From positions 372,001 through 436,000 of the forward strand of contig NZ_LFBV01000002.1 in NCBI RefSeq assembly GCF_001905345.1: a DNA stretch of 64,000 nt, written 5' to 3'. Below the pieces are notes generated by a model. That model did not search any database. It was not told where the DNA came from and worked only from the letters and a program-made list of their open reading frames with translations. Positions 42,118-52,246 of the stretch are shown here, piece by piece. The translations under genes and the position numbers were made by a program. Numbering within the stretch: position 1 is the stretch's first letter; each line of letters opens with the position of its first letter. Source of the DNA: Streptomyces uncialis. GTDB taxonomy: Bacteria > Actinomycetota > Actinomycetes > Streptomycetales > Streptomycetaceae.

Positions 42118-44682
42118 TCAGGGGCGGGCCGGACCGGTCACGATCTCGGCCCAGACCTGTTTCCCGCCGCTGACCGGTACGGTCCCCCAGGCCGCCGTGA
42201 CCGCCTCGACCATGAGCAGGCCCCGCCCGCCGGTCGACTCCCAGGGCGTCGCGACCGGTTTCACGGGGGACCGGGGCGAGGCGTCACCGACGGCCACCCG
42301 CAGCCGGTCGCGTACGAGGGTGAGATCGAGCCGGACCGGGCCGGTGGTGTGCAGCAGCGCGTTGGTGACGAGTTCGGTGACGACGAGGAGCACGGTGTCG
42401 GCGGTGTCGGCGCCGCCCGTGCCGCTGCCGTTGGTTCCGGTGCCCTCGGTTCCGGTGCCGGGGCGCCAGTCGTCCAGGGTGCGGCCGGTGAAGTCGCGGG
42501 CCGCCCGGACCGCGTGGGGCTCTCTCCGCACGGTCAGGCCCGCGCGGCGCGGGCGGACGGCGGTGCCGTCGTAGCGCATCAGCAGCAGCGCGACGTCGTC
42601 GTTGCGGTTGGCCCCGTCGAGGAGGGCGTCGGCGACAAGGCCGAGATGCCCGGGGTCGGAGCGGGCGAGCGCGTCCCCGAGCGCGGCGATCCCCACATCG
42701 ATGTCGCAGCCCGCCGACTCCACCAGGCCGTCGGTGGTCAGCGCGACGAGCGTGCCCGGTTCCAGTACGAGTTCGGTCATCGGGAAGTCCGCGTCGGGGA
42801 CCACGCCGAGCGGGGGGCCGCCCGCCGTGTCGACGGTGTCGACGCGCCCGTCGGGCAGCCGCAGCACCGGCGGCAGATGGCCCGCGCGGACGCACAGCAC
42901 GGACCCCGACTCCATGTCGACGTCGAGGTAGCAGCAGGTGGCGAAGAGGTCGGTCTCCATCCCGACGAGCAGCCGGTTGGTGTGCGAGATGACGACGTCC
43001 GGTGAGTGGCCCTCGATGGCGTAGGCGCGCAGCGCGGTCCGCATCTGGCCCATCAGGCTCGCGGCCACGGCGTTGTGCCCCTGGACGTCACCGATCACCA
43101 GGGCCACATGCTGGTCGGGCAGCGGGATCACGTCGTACCAGTCGCCGCCGACCTCCAGTCCGGCGACGGTCGGCAGATAGCGGGCGACGGCCCGGCCGCC
43201 GGGGATGTCGGGGAGTCTGCGGGGCAGCAGGGACCGCTGGAGGGTGCCGACGAGTTCGTGTTCGGCGTCGCTGGCGCGGACCCGGGTGAGGGCCTGTCCG
43301 GCGAGGCCCGCCGCGGCGGTGAGGAAGGCGCGTTCGTCGGCGCCGAAGGCGTGCGGCTCGTCCCAGCCGATCAGACAGAGTCCGGCGGTGCGGCCCCCGG
43401 CGGGCAGCGGCAGTACGGCCAGGCCGCCGGGGCCGACCTCGGCGACGTCCGGTTCGAGCGGGGTGCCGGCCTCCAGGATCGCGGGGCGGCCGTCGCGGAT
43501 GGCGGCGGAGAGCGTCGGCATGGCGCGCAGCGGGGCGTCGGGCCACTCGGAGCGCCATTCGGTGCGCCAGGTCCCGGGCCACAGTTCGGGGTCGGGCGGG
43601 TCGAGGACGGTGACGACGAGGCGTTCGCCCTCCAGTTCGGCGAGGGCGATGCGGTCGGCGTTCAGGGGTCCGCGCAGTCCGGCGGCGACGGCCTGGCTGG
43701 CCTCGCGGACGGTGGAGGTGCCCGCGAGGACGGCGGCGAGGCGCTGGACCCGGGTGACGTCGGTGACGCCGGAGCGCAGGTCGGAGGTGTCGGTGACGGT
43801 GCCGAGGAGCCGGGTGCGGCCGTCGGCGTCGGCGACGACCTGGCCGCGCAGCCGCAGCCAGCGCGGTTCACCGGAGGGCCGCTGGATGCGGAAGTCGAGT
43901 TCGCGGTCGCCGATGGCCATGTGGTCGGCCTCGACGACGGACATCAGGGTGGGCAGGTCCTCGGGGACGGTCTGGGCGAGCAGGGTCTCGACCCGGCCGT
44001 CGAAGTCCCCCGGGGCCATGCCGAAGAGGGCGAGGAGCCGTGCGTCGGCGTCGATGCGGCCGGAGTCCATCGCGAGGCCGAAGGAACCGGCGTCGTCGTG
44101 GTCGCCGGGGCAGGTGTCGCGGGCCGGGGCGGGGACGGTGCCGCCGAGGGCCGCGGCGAGCAGTACGAGGACGTCCTGTTCGCCGGTGCCGAAGCCGCCG
44201 GGGCGTTCGGTGACCGCGAGGAGGCATCCGGCGTGCCCTGCGGCGTCACCGAGCGGCAGCGCGGCGACGGAGATGTCCTTGGCCCGCGACTGGTCGGGCG
44301 GCGGGCAGCCGTCGAGGGCGTCGGGGGTGAGCCACAGCGGGGCGCGTTCACGGCGTGCGGCGGCCATGGGTGAGTCGCCGTCGGCGGGGTAGGTGTCGCG
44401 CAGTCCGTACAGGCTCCGGGGTACACCGGCGCTCTCGACCAGGGCGAGGGCGGAGCCGGTCGTGTCGGGGGTGTAGACGGCGGCGAGGGTGGCTCCGGAG
44501 AAGACGAGGGCCTGTTCGATGACGGAGCGGAGCCTTCCGGCGGGTTCGCGTGGTCCGGGGAGGGCCGCGATGGCGCGTTCGGCGCTCAGGGCGCCCGCGG
44601 TCGCCGTGACCCGCGGCGCCCCGGTCGCCTCCGCGGCCGTCATGCCCTGTTCTGACCCGCCCTCGCTCGCCACATCCGTCAT
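42118..44682 (-). CDS. PAS/GAF - SpoIIE PP2C phosphatase - HATPase multidomain protein
   Basis: 854 residues, cytoplasmic. Order: N-terminal GAF-like domain (about 40-190), PAS (about 205-310, ending LLGTVTDTSDLRSG), second GAF (about 320-480), helix ELVGTLQRSLLPRRLP, PP2C domain with VGGDWYDVIPLP and IGDVQGHNA, LTTDGLVES and NDDVALLL, then an anti-sigma-type HATPase (about 715-850) with TELVTNALLH and GGRGLLMVEAV. This phosphatase-plus-kinase architecture is common in Streptomyces and tunes partner-switching sigma control. Followed 200 bases later on the same strand by a second protein of similar type. Confidence 0.93.
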   Translation of the reverse strand: MTDVASEGGSEQGMTAAEATGAPRVTATAGALSAERAIAALPGPREPAGRLRSVIEQALVFSGATLAAVYTPDTTGSALALVESAGVPRSLYGLRDTYPADGDSPMAAARRERAPLWLTPDALDGCPPPDQSRAKDISVAALPLGDAAGHAGCLLAVTERPGGFGTGEQDVLVLLAAALGGTVPAPARDTCPGDHDDAGSFGLAMDSGRIDADARLLALFGMAPGDFDGRVETLLAQTVPEDLPTLMSVVEADHMAIGDRELDFRIQRPSGEPRWLRLRGQVVADADGRTRLLGTVTDTSDLRSGVTDVTRVQRLAAVLAGTSTVREASQAVAAGLRGPLNADRIALAELEGERLVVTVLDPPDPELWPGTWRTEWRSEWPDAPLRAMPTLSAAIRDGRPAILEAGTPLEPDVAEVGPGGLAVLPLPAGGRTAGLCLIGWDEPHAFGADERAFLTAAAGLAGQALTRVRASDAEHELVGTLQRSLLPRRLPDIPGGRAVARYLPTVAGLEVGGDWYDVIPLPDQHVALVIGDVQGHNAVAASLMGQMRTALRAYAIEGHSPDVVISHTNRLLVGMETDLFATCCYLDVDMESGSVLCVRAGHLPPVLRLPDGRVDTVDTAGGPPLGVVPDADFPMTELVLEPGTLVALTTDGLVESAGCDIDVGIAALGDALARSDPGHLGLVADALLDGANRNDDVALLLMRYDGTAVRPRRAGLTVRREPHAVRAARDFTGRTLDDWRPGTGTEGTGTNGSGTGGADTADTVLLVVTELVTNALLHTTGPVRLDLTLVRDRLRVAVGDASPRSPVKPVATPWESTGGRGLLMVEAVTAAWGTVPVSGGKQVWAEIVTGPARP

Positions 44683-44882
44683 TACAGCGCTTCCGGGGCG
44701 TGGGCGCAGCCCTTGCCGGGTTCCGTGTCCTGCGCGTCGTGGGGCGGCCCGCGGGACACGGCACGTCCGGGTGACCGGCGGTACAGATGTGCGGTGGACG
44801 GGGTCGTACGGATGTCCGGCGCGAGGTGACGGGTGCCGACGTGTGCGGGGCGGGGGTGGCTCGCGGGTGGGGCGAAGGGGGT

Positions 44883-47561
44883 TCAGGGGAGGGGCTGTTC
44901 GGTCCAGATGACCTTGCCGCCGCTGGTGTAGCGGGTGCCCCAGCGTTCGGCGACCTGGGAGACGAGGAACAGTCCCCGGCCGCCCTCGTCGGTGATGGCG
45001 GCCTGTCTGAGGTGGGGTGAGGTGCTGCTGTGGTCGGACACCTCGCAGATCAGGGCGCGGTCACGGATGACCCGGACGCGGATGGGGCCCGCCGCGTAGC
45101 GGATGGAGTTGGTGACCAGTTCGCTGAGGATCAGTTCGGTGGTGAACGCCTCGTCGGCGAGGCCCCATTCGGTGAGGGTGCGGGCGACGTCGGAGCGGAC
45201 CTCGGCGACGGCGGCGGGGTCGGAGGGCACTTCCCAGTCGGCGACCCGGTCGGGTCCGAGGATGCGGGTGCGGCCGACGAGCAGGGCGATGTCGTCCCGG
45301 GGGGTGTCGGGGACCAGGGCGCTCAGGGTGGCCTCGCACAGTCCGTCGACGGTGCGGTGGGTGTTGGCCTCCAGGGTGGTGCGCAGCAGTTCGAGTCCTT
45401 CGTCGATGTCACGGTCGCGGTCCTCGACGAGTCCGTCGGTGAACAGGACGAGGCGGGTGTGCTCGGGGAGCTGGAGTTCGAGGGTCTCGAAGGGCAGTCC
45501 GCCGAGGCCGAGGGGCGGGCCGCCGGGTACGTCCGCGAACCGGGCGGTTCCGTCGGGCAGCAGGAGGGCGGGCTGGAGGTGTCCGGCGCGGGCCATGGAG
45601 CAGTGGCCGGTGACGGGGTCGTAGATGACGTAGACGCAGGTGGCCCCGGTGACCCGGAGGGTGGGGCCGGGGACGGCGATGTCGTCGCCGCTCTCCTCCT
45701 GGTCGAGGCGGGTGACGAGTTCGTCGAGGTGCCACAGGAGCTCGTCGGGGGGCAGGTCGAGGGTGGAGAAGTTGTGCACGGCGGTGCGCAGCCGGCCCAT
45801 GGTGGCGGCGGCGTGCAGTCCGTGGCCGACGACGTCCCCGACGACGAGGGCGACCCGGCCGCCGGGCAGCGGGATGATGTCGAACCAGTCGCCGCCGACG
45901 CCGCCGAGTCCGGCCTGGGCGGGCAGGTAGCGGAAGGCGGCGGCCAGCGCGCTCTGCTCGGGCAGGCCGTGCGGGAGGAGGCTGCGCTGGAGGGTGACGG
46001 CCATGGCGTGCTCGCGGGCGTAGCGGCGTGCGTTGTCGACGCTGACGGCGGCGCGGGCGACGAGTTCCTCGGCCAGTGAGCGGTCGTCGTCGTCGAAGGG
46101 TTCCCGGTCCCGGGAGCGCCAGAAGATTGCGACGCCGAGGACGACGCCCCGGGCCCGCAGGGGGACGGCGATCATCGAGTTGAGGCCCGCGGCGACGACG
46201 GTGCGGGCCCGTTCGGGCGACTGGAGCTCCCAGCCGGAGTAGGCGCTCAGGTCGGCGTCGAGGACGGAGGTGCCGTCGGTGAGGACGGCGCCGAGCGGGG
46301 TGGTGCCGACGAAGCTGATGTGGTGGCCGACGGGGAACAGCGCGCCCCCGTCGTCGGGGCCGCTGTAGGCGGTGCGGCGCATCTCGCGTCCGGTGCCGGT
46401 CGCCTGGGGTTCCTCGCCGCGCAGGACGGCGGTGACGAGGTCGACGGAGGCGTGGTCGGCGAACTCGGCGGTGGCGAACTCCGCGAGTTCCTCGCAGGTG
46501 CGGACCATGTCGAGGGTGGTGCCGACCTTCGTCCCGGCGTCGTAGAGCAGCCGCAGCCGGCCGCGGGCGAGGTCGGCCTTGCCGGTCAGGGACCGCAGAT
46601 CGGTGGTGTCACGGAGGGTGGCGACGCTGCCGGGGGGTCCGCCGTGCTCGTCGGTGGGGCGCTGGTTGAAGGCGAGGAGCCGGTCGCCGACGGCGAACAC
46701 CTCGTCGTTGGCGGGGCGCCCGGACTCCAGGAGCTCGGCGGCGCGCGGGTCGAGGCCGAGGTCGGCGACGGGGCGTCCCTCGACGTCGGACGGCAGATCG
46801 AGCAGCCGTCTGGCCTCGTCGTTGGCGAGCAGGAGCCGTTTGTCGCCGCCGACGATGAGGACGCCTTCGCGCACGGCGTGCAGAACGGCGTCGTGGTGTT
46901 CGTACATCCGGGTCATCTCGGTGGGGCCGAGGCCGTGGGTCTGGCGGAGCAGCCGGCGGTTGACGACGGCGACACCGGCCGCCCCGAGCAGCAGAACACC
47001 GGCGGCGACGCCGAAGACCAGGGGGAACTGGGCCTCGATCACGCTCTGCACCTGGGAGACGGCCATCCCGGCGGAGACGGCGCCGATGACCTGGCCGCCG
47101 GCGCCGTAGATCGGGACGGTCGCCTGGACGAGCTGGCCGATGGAGCCCTCGGACTTCTCGGTGACGACCTGTCCGGCGAAGACGGGGCCGAGGTCCCCGA
47201 CGAACCGCAGACCGATGCGCTGCGGTACGGGGTGCGTGTAGCGGATGCCCTCCCGGTTGACGACGACGATGAAGCCGACGTCGGAGCGGCGCTGGGCCTC
47301 CAGGGCGCGGGGCTGGAGCACGGCGGACGGGTCGCGGCTGCGCAGGGCGGCCTCGATACCGGGGGAACTGGCGAAGGTCTCGGCGACCGCGATCGAACGG
47401 TTGCGCGCCTCTTGTTCCGCGTCCGCCCGCGTCTGGAAGATGAGCGCTGCGAGCGCGGTCGCGACGAGCAGCACCACGATCGCCAACTGCACGAGGAAGA
47501 CCTGACCGGCGACAGTTCGCATGCTCGGAACCAGGCGCGGGCGGCCGTAGCGGGCGGCCAT
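44883..47561 (-). CDS. Membrane sensor: Cache - PAS - GAF - SpoIIE PP2C - HATPase
   Basis: 892 residues from ATG 47561 (ATG 47522 is possible). A first membrane helix (VFLVQLAIVVLLVATALAAL in outline, residues 28-48), an extracytoplasmic CitA/DcuS-like Cache domain (about 50-180, with GFIVVVNREGIRYTHPVPQRIG in outline), a second helix (LVFGVAAGVLLLGAAGVAVV), PAS (about 240), GAF (about 340-500), PP2C with VGGDWFDIIPLP and VGDVVGHG, and a C-terminal HATPase with SELVTNSIRYA and EGGRGLFLVSQV. The ligand is unknown, but Cache domains of this type bind carboxylates. Start lies divergent from the iron-box promoter of the siderophore importer. Confidence 0.92.
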   Translation of the reverse strand: MAARYGRPRLVPSMRTVAGQVFLVQLAIVVLLVATALAALIFQTRADAEQEARNRSIAVAETFASSPGIEAALRSRDPSAVLQPRALEAQRRSDVGFIVVVNREGIRYTHPVPQRIGLRFVGDLGPVFAGQVVTEKSEGSIGQLVQATVPIYGAGGQVIGAVSAGMAVSQVQSVIEAQFPLVFGVAAGVLLLGAAGVAVVNRRLLRQTHGLGPTEMTRMYEHHDAVLHAVREGVLIVGGDKRLLLANDEARRLLDLPSDVEGRPVADLGLDPRAAELLESGRPANDEVFAVGDRLLAFNQRPTDEHGGPPGSVATLRDTTDLRSLTGKADLARGRLRLLYDAGTKVGTTLDMVRTCEELAEFATAEFADHASVDLVTAVLRGEEPQATGTGREMRRTAYSGPDDGGALFPVGHHISFVGTTPLGAVLTDGTSVLDADLSAYSGWELQSPERARTVVAAGLNSMIAVPLRARGVVLGVAIFWRSRDREPFDDDDRSLAEELVARAAVSVDNARRYAREHAMAVTLQRSLLPHGLPEQSALAAAFRYLPAQAGLGGVGGDWFDIIPLPGGRVALVVGDVVGHGLHAAATMGRLRTAVHNFSTLDLPPDELLWHLDELVTRLDQEESGDDIAVPGPTLRVTGATCVYVIYDPVTGHCSMARAGHLQPALLLPDGTARFADVPGGPPLGLGGLPFETLELQLPEHTRLVLFTDGLVEDRDRDIDEGLELLRTTLEANTHRTVDGLCEATLSALVPDTPRDDIALLVGRTRILGPDRVADWEVPSDPAAVAEVRSDVARTLTEWGLADEAFTTELILSELVTNSIRYAAGPIRVRVIRDRALICEVSDHSSTSPHLRQAAITDEGGRGLFLVSQVAERWGTRYTSGGKVIWTEQPLP

Positions 47562-47652
47562 GTCCTCATTACTACACCCACCGCCAACGGCCCGCATGGC
47601 GCGCCGACGCGGCCGCGCGAGCGTACGGAGTGTTTTCCTCCGGTCGGAAATC

Positions 47653-47672
47653 AAGTTAGGCTGACCTAACTT
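47653..47672. promoter_or_regulatory. Iron box (DmdR/IdeR-type operator)
   Basis: Perfect inverted repeat AAGTTAGG-CTGA-CCTAACTT, containing the TTAGG-CTNACCTAA core of actinobacterial iron boxes. It stands about 130 bases upstream of the siderophore-binding lipoprotein gene and 92 bases from the divergent sensor gene. Repression in high iron is expected. Confidence 0.92.
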
Positions 47673-47801
47673 TTCAGCCATGGGTCGCCACCCGGTCCGC
47701 ACCCGCGGGGCCTCTTCCGCCCGCCGCGTACGTCCCGGTCGGCCGCCCATGGCCGTATCCCGTTCCACGCTGTTCCCGCCGCTCCCGAAGGACCCCGCCA
47801 G

Positions 47802-48881
47802 ATGCCGCCACTCCGCAAGCGTCTCTCCACCCGCTTCGCCGCCGTAGCCGCCGGTACGGCCCTGCTGGCCGGAGCCGCCGCGGGCTGCGGCTCGCCGGAC
47901 CGGGACGGTGAGGACTCCGGGAGCACCGGCCGGTCGGGGGCCGTCGAGAAGGGCGCCTTCCCGGTCACCATCGAGCACAAGTACGGATCGACGAAGATAA
48001 CCGAGGAGCCGGAGCGGATCGTCACGGTCGGTCTGACCGACCAGGACGCGGTCCTCGCGCTCGGCAAGGTCCCGGTGGGCACCACCGAGTGGCTGACCAG
48101 CGGATACAAGGGCAACATCGGGCCCTGGGCCGAGGACGAACTGGGCTCGGCGAAGCCGCCCGCCGTCCTCAAGGACACCGGCACCGGCCCCCAGACGGAG
48201 AAGATCGCCGCGCTGGACCCGGATGTGATCCTCGCCCTGTACGCGGGTCTCACCAAGGACCAGTACCGCACCCTGTCGAAGATCGCTCCGGTGGTCGTCC
48301 AGCCCCAGGGCTACAACGACTTCGGTCTGCCCTGGCAGCAGCAGACCGAGGCCATCGGTACCGCGCTCGGGCAGCCCGCGAAGGCCAGGAAGCTGGTCGC
48401 GGCGACGGAGAAGCACATCAGCGACGCGGGTGCCGCCAACCCCGCCTTCAAGGGCCGCACCGCCGTGATGGCCACCCCCTACCAGGGCATGTTCGTCTTC
48501 GGCCCCGAGGACCCGCGTACCCGGCTGCTGGCCAGTCTCGGCTTCACCCAGCCCGCCGGGCTGAAGGAGGTCGTCGGCGACGAGTTCGGCGCCAACATCA
48601 GCAAGGAGCGCACCGACCTCGTCGACACCGACGCCCTCGTGTGGACGGTCCCCGACCTCAAGAAGGACGCCGCGAAGCTGCACGCCAACAAGCTCTACAA
48701 CGGCCTGGACGTCGTCAAGGAGGGCCGTGAGGTCTTCGTCCAGGACGGCACCCCCTACGGTGACGCGGTCAGCTTCGTCACCGTGCTGAGCCTGCCGTAC
48801 ACCACCGACCGGCTGGTTCCCCAGCTCAAGGCCGCGGTCGACGGCAAGCCGGGGACGAAGGTGAGCGGACCCGAGTCCTGA
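47802..48881 (+). CDS. Siderophore-binding lipoprotein of ABC importer (FecB/FepB family)
   Basis: 359 residues. GAAGGA lies nine bases before the ATG. A lipoprotein signal peptide ends at the lipobox AAGC (Cys29), followed by a Ser/Gly/Asp linker and a periplasmic-binding class III fold: RIVTVGLTDQDAVLALGKVPVG, DPDVILALYAG and EGREVFVQDGTPYG-type segments near the end. It captures a ferric siderophore at the outer face of the membrane and passes it to the two permeases encoded next. An iron box upstream supports the role. Ligand not identifiable by eye. Confidence 0.93.
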   Translation: MPPLRKRLSTRFAAVAAGTALLAGAAAGCGSPDRDGEDSGSTGRSGAVEKGAFPVTIEHKYGSTKITEEPERIVTVGLTDQDAVLALGKVPVGTTEWLTSGYKGNIGPWAEDELGSAKPPAVLKDTGTGPQTEKIAALDPDVILALYAGLTKDQYRTLSKIAPVVVQPQGYNDFGLPWQQQTEAIGTALGQPAKARKLVAATEKHISDAGAANPAFKGRTAVMATPYQGMFVFGPEDPRTRLLASLGFTQPAGLKEVVGDEFGANISKERTDLVDTDALVWTVPDLKKDAAKLHANKLYNGLDVVKEGREVFVQDGTPYGDAVSFVTVLSLPYTTDRLVPQLKAAVDGKPGTKVSGPES

Positions 48882-48934
48882 GCCGGGGGCGGCCCGGCGC
48901 GTGACGCGCCGGGCCGCTCCGGCCGGAGCCTTCC

Positions 48935-50017
48935 ATGCTGACGAAGAAGACGACACCACCCCACGGCGCCCAGTCGGGCCCACCGCTCCCCGCTCCCCCG
49001 GCCTCCCGGGGCCGGGCCGTCCTGCTCACCACCGTCCTGGCCGGCGGACTGCTGGCGCTGTGCCTGCTGTCACTGGGGCTCGGCGCGCTGAGCATCCCGC
49101 CCGGCCAGGTCGTCGACGCCCTGCTGGGGAACCCGGTCGGCGAACGGGTCGAGAACATCGTGTGGTCGGTCCGGGTGCCCCGGACGGGACTCGCGCTCGC
49201 CGCCGGGGCCGCCATGGGGCTGTCCGGCGCGGTGATGCAGGCACTCACCCGCAATCCGCTGGCCGACCCCGGCATCCTCGGGGTCAGCGCCGGGGCGTCC
49301 TTCGCGATCGTGCTCGCCGCCGGGGTGCTCGGCCTCGGCTCGCTGCTCGGACAGGTGTGGTTCGCCTTCGCGGGCGCGCTGATCGCCGCCGTCGTGGTGT
49401 ACCTCCTGGGACAGCTCGGGCGCTCCGGGCCCACCCCGGTCAAGCTCGCTCTCGCCGGGATCGCCGTCACCTCCGTACTGTCCTCGCTGACCAGCGCGAT
49501 CGTGCTCACCGATCCGGAGGCCCTGGACCGGTTCCGGTTCTGGTCGGCGGGCTCGCTCGCCGACCAGGACGGCGCCACCGTCGTACGGATGCTGCCGTTC
49601 CTCGCGCTCGGGGCGGCCCTCGCGCTCGCGGCGGCGCCCGCGCTCAACAGCCTGGCCCTCGGCGACGACGTCGCGACCTCGCTCGGCCGCCGCCTCGGTC
49701 TGATCCGGCTCCAGGGGGTCGTCTCGATCACCCTGCTCACCGGGGCGTCCGTCGCCGCGATCGGACCGGTCGTCTTCCTCGGCCTGGTGGTGCCGCACGC
49801 CGCACGCTCGCTCGCGCAGTACACGGGGCGCGGTCCCGACCAGCGGCTGCTGCTGCCGCTGTCGGCGGCCCTGGGCGCGGCGCTGCTGCTGGCCGCCGAT
49901 CTGCTGGGCCGTCTCGTCGCCCGCCCGGCCGAGGTCCAGGCGGGACTCATCATCGCCTTCATCGGCGGACCGTTCTTCATCGCGCTGGTCCGTCGGCGCA
50001 AGCTCGCGGAGGTATGA
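48935..50017 (+). CDS. FecCD-family iron-siderophore ABC permease (first)
   Basis: 360 residues, about nine or ten membrane helices. Family marks are GAAMGLSGAVMQALTRNPLADP (about residue 90), GILGVSAGAS and the ATPase-coupling loop near GPVVFLGLVVPHAAR (about 275). It begins 53 bases after the lipoprotein gene, and its stop overlaps the next permease start (ATGA), so the two permeases form a translationally coupled heterodimer. Confidence 0.94.
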   Translation: MLTKKTTPPHGAQSGPPLPAPPASRGRAVLLTTVLAGGLLALCLLSLGLGALSIPPGQVVDALLGNPVGERVENIVWSVRVPRTGLALAAGAAMGLSGAVMQALTRNPLADPGILGVSAGASFAIVLAAGVLGLGSLLGQVWFAFAGALIAAVVVYLLGQLGRSGPTPVKLALAGIAVTSVLSSLTSAIVLTDPEALDRFRFWSAGSLADQDGATVVRMLPFLALGAALALAAAPALNSLALGDDVATSLGRRLGLIRLQGVVSITLLTGASVAAIGPVVFLGLVVPHAARSLAQYTGRGPDQRLLLPLSAALGAALLLAADLLGRLVARPAEVQAGLIIAFIGGPFFIALVRRRKLAEV

Positions 50018-51126
50018 CCGTGTCGAGTGCTCCACCGGCCGGCACGGTCGGCGAGACGGACAAACTCCGGCCACGGCGGCCGTTCGGCGGGCCCCGCCCC
50101 TTCCGGCTCACCCTCGTACCCGTCTCGGGAACGCTGCGCCCCCGGCTCGTCGTGGTGACGGTCCTGCTGGCGGTGGCCGTCCTCGCCGCCCTCAGCCGCC
50201 ATGTCTCCGTCGGGGAGTTCGCCGTACCGCTGCCCGAGGTGATCGCCGCCCTCACCGGCTCCGGCGACCCGGGCACCACGCTCGTCGTCACGGAACTGCG
50301 GCTGCCCCGGGCCATGGTCGGACTGCTCGCGGGCATCGCGTTCGGGGTGTCCGGCGCGCTGTTCCAGACGATGACCCGCAATCCGCTCGCGAGCCCCGAC
50401 ATGATCGGCCTCACCCAGGGCGCTGGCACCGCGGTCGCCGCCGGGCTGGTCCTCGGCTGGGACGGCGGCCTCGGCACCCAGGCACTCGGCCTGCTCGGCG
50501 CGCTGGCCTCCGCGTTCGTGGTGTACTCCCTCGCCTGGCGGCGCGGCACCACCGGCTACCGGATCATCCTGGTCGGCATCGGGGTGTCCTGGGTGTGCAC
50601 CTCCGCCACCGACTATCTGCTCGCGCACGGCGGCCGGATGCAGGCCCAGGCCGCCTTCGGCTGGCTCGTCGGCAACCTCAACGGCCGCGACTGGCAGCAG
50701 GCCGGACCGCTCGCCGCCGCGCTGCTCGTCCTGCTGCCCACCGCGCTGCTGCTGGGACGGCTGATGCGGACCCTGCTCCTCGGGGACGACGTGGCCGCCG
50801 GACTCGGCACCCGGGTGCAGACCGTACGGCTCGCGGTCCTGCTGTGCGGGGTGGGCCTCGTCGCGTTCGCCACGGCGGCGGCCGGTCCGGTCGCCTTCGT
50901 GGCGCTGGCCGCCCCGCAGATCGCGCAGCGCCTCGCCGGTACCGCCTGGCCGCCACCGCTGGCCGCCGGGCTGACCGGCGCCCTGCTGATCCTGGTGTCC
51001 GACATCGCCGCCCGGACCCTGATCGACGGCACCGAACTGCCCGTCGGCATCGTCACCGGCGTGCTCGGCGCGCCCGTCCTGCTCTGGCTGCTCATCCGCG
51101 TGAACCGCGCGGGTTCAGGAGGCTGA
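50014..51126 (+). CDS. FecCD-family iron-siderophore ABC permease (second)
   Basis: 370 residues. The start ATG at 50014 is set by the ATGA overlap with the first permease; further upstream the same frame is only the shadow of that gene. The first 45 residues are hydrophilic and Pro/Arg-rich. Family marks are [22 protein letters not shown] (about residue 110), MIGLTQGAG and [17 protein letters not shown] (about 290). Confidence 0.94.
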   Translation: MTVSSAPPAGTVGETDKLRPRRPFGGPRPFRLTLVPVSGTLRPRLVVVTVLLAVAVLAALSRHVSVGEFAVPLPEVIAALTGSGDPGTTLVVTELRLPRAMVGLLAGIAFGVSGALFQTMTRNPLASPDMIGLTQGAGTAVAAGLVLGWDGGLGTQALGLLGALASAFVVYSLAWRRGTTGYRIILVGIGVSWVCTSATDYLLAHGGRMQAQAAFGWLVGNLNGRDWQQAGPLAAALLVLLPTALLLGRLMRTLLLGDDVAAGLGTRVQTVRLAVLLCGVGLVAFATAAAGPVAFVALAAPQIAQRLAGTAWPPPLAAGLTGALLILVSDIAARTLIDGTELPVGIVTGVLGAPVLLWLLIRVNRAGSGG

Positions 51127-51130
51127 CCCC

Positions 51131-52015
51131 ATGTCGACAACCCCGCCCCCGGCGGCGCCGGACGACGCGCCCGATCTGCGCGCGGAGAACCTGCGCCTCG
51201 CCTACGACGACCGGATCGTCGTCGACGGCCTGGACCTCGTGGTGCCGCCCGGCCGGATCACCGCCGTCGTCGGCGCCAACGCCTGCGGCAAGTCCACCCT
51301 GCTGCGGGCCCTCGCCCGGCTGCTGACCCCCCGGGAGGGCGCGGTCCGGCTCGACGGACAGGCGATCCACAAGGTCCCCACCCGGCAGCTCGCGCAACGC
51401 CTCGGCCTGCTGCCGCAGTCCCCGGTCGCCCCCGAGGGACTGACCGTGGCCGATCTGGTGACCCGGGGCCGCTCCCCCCACCAGACCTGGTGGCGGCAGT
51501 GGTCCACCGGCGACGAACAGGCGGTACGGGAGGCCCTGGCCGCCACCAGCATGACCGAGCACGCGGACCGCGCGGTCGACGAGCTGTCCGGCGGACAGCG
51601 CCAGCGGGCCTGGATCGCCATGGCCGTCGCCCAGGGCACACCCATCCTGCTGCTGGACGAGCCGACCACGTATCTGGACCTCGCCCATCAGATCGACGTC
51701 CTGGACCTCGTCACCGATCTGAACCGCAACGAGGGCCGCACGGTCGTCATGGTGCTCCACGACCTCAACCAGGCGTGCCGCTACGCCGACCACGTCGTCG
51801 CCATGAAGTCCGGCCGGATCGCCGCCGAGGGCCCGCCCGGCGAGGTCATCACGGCGGAGTCGGTGCGGGACGTGTTCGGGCTGCGCTGCCAGGTGGTCGC
51901 CGACCCCGTGAGCGGGACCCCGATGGTGATCCCCGTGGGACGGCACCACACAGGCGACCCGGCGGTCACGGCCGACGACGCGGTCAAGGTACTGGGCGCG
52001 CCCCGGGGTTCCTAG
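51131..52015 (+). CDS. Siderophore ABC importer ATPase (FecE/FepC family)
   Basis: 294 residues. AGGAGG precedes the ATG by eight bases. Walker A is GANACGKST (about residue 50), signature [10 protein letters not shown] (about 153), Walker B ILLLDEP followed by TTYLDLAHQ, typical of the FepC branch, and the switch His is in VLHDLNQ. The cytoplasmic engine of the importer; last gene of the four-gene operon. Confidence 0.95.
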   Translation: MSTTPPPAAPDDAPDLRAENLRLAYDDRIVVDGLDLVVPPGRITAVVGANACGKSTLLRALARLLTPREGAVRLDGQAIHKVPTRQLAQRLGLLPQSPVAPEGLTVADLVTRGRSPHQTWWRQWSTGDEQAVREALAATSMTEHADRAVDELSGGQRQRAWIAMAVAQGTPILLLDEPTTYLDLAHQIDVLDLVTDLNRNEGRTVVMVLHDLNQACRYADHVVAMKSGRIAAEGPPGEVITAESVRDVFGLRCQVVADPVSGTPMVIPVGRHHTGDPAVTADDAVKVLGAPRGS

Positions 52016-52136
52016 GTACGGGTCGCCGCCGGTGGTCAGCGCGGAACGTGGGGCGTCGGCGGGTGGGGAGTCCGGACTCGGTACCAGGGTGGGTGGGTCG
52101 GCGGCGGAGGCAGGGCGGGGCAGCGGGCCCAGGGCG

Positions 52137-52190
52137 TCGCCGGCGGGGGCCGGGCGGGCCGTTCGCCGGCGGGGGCCGGGCGGGCCGTTC
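52137..52190. repeat. 26-base direct tandem repeat
   Basis: Two adjacent near-perfect copies of a 26-base GC-rich unit starting TCGCCGGCGGGGG (52137-52162 and 52163-52188) in the gap after the ABC importer. Confidence 0.8.
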
Positions 52191-52234
52191 GCCCGCCCGG
52201 ACGATATTCCGTGGGAAGCGGGGCCGGGCATGCG

Positions 52235-52240
52235 TACCGT
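52235..52240 (+). promoter_or_regulatory. -10 box of a probable leaderless promoter
   Basis: TACCGT ends six bases before the ATG at 52247. No ribosome binding site and only a weak -35 (TGGGAA at 52212). Confidence 0.4.
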
Positions 52241-52246
52241 ACGCGT

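Noticed and set aside
47653..52015. Linking the ABC importer to the NIS siderophore at 1-5631
   Set aside because: They are 42 kb apart with unrelated genes between, and the binding protein does not reveal its ligand.
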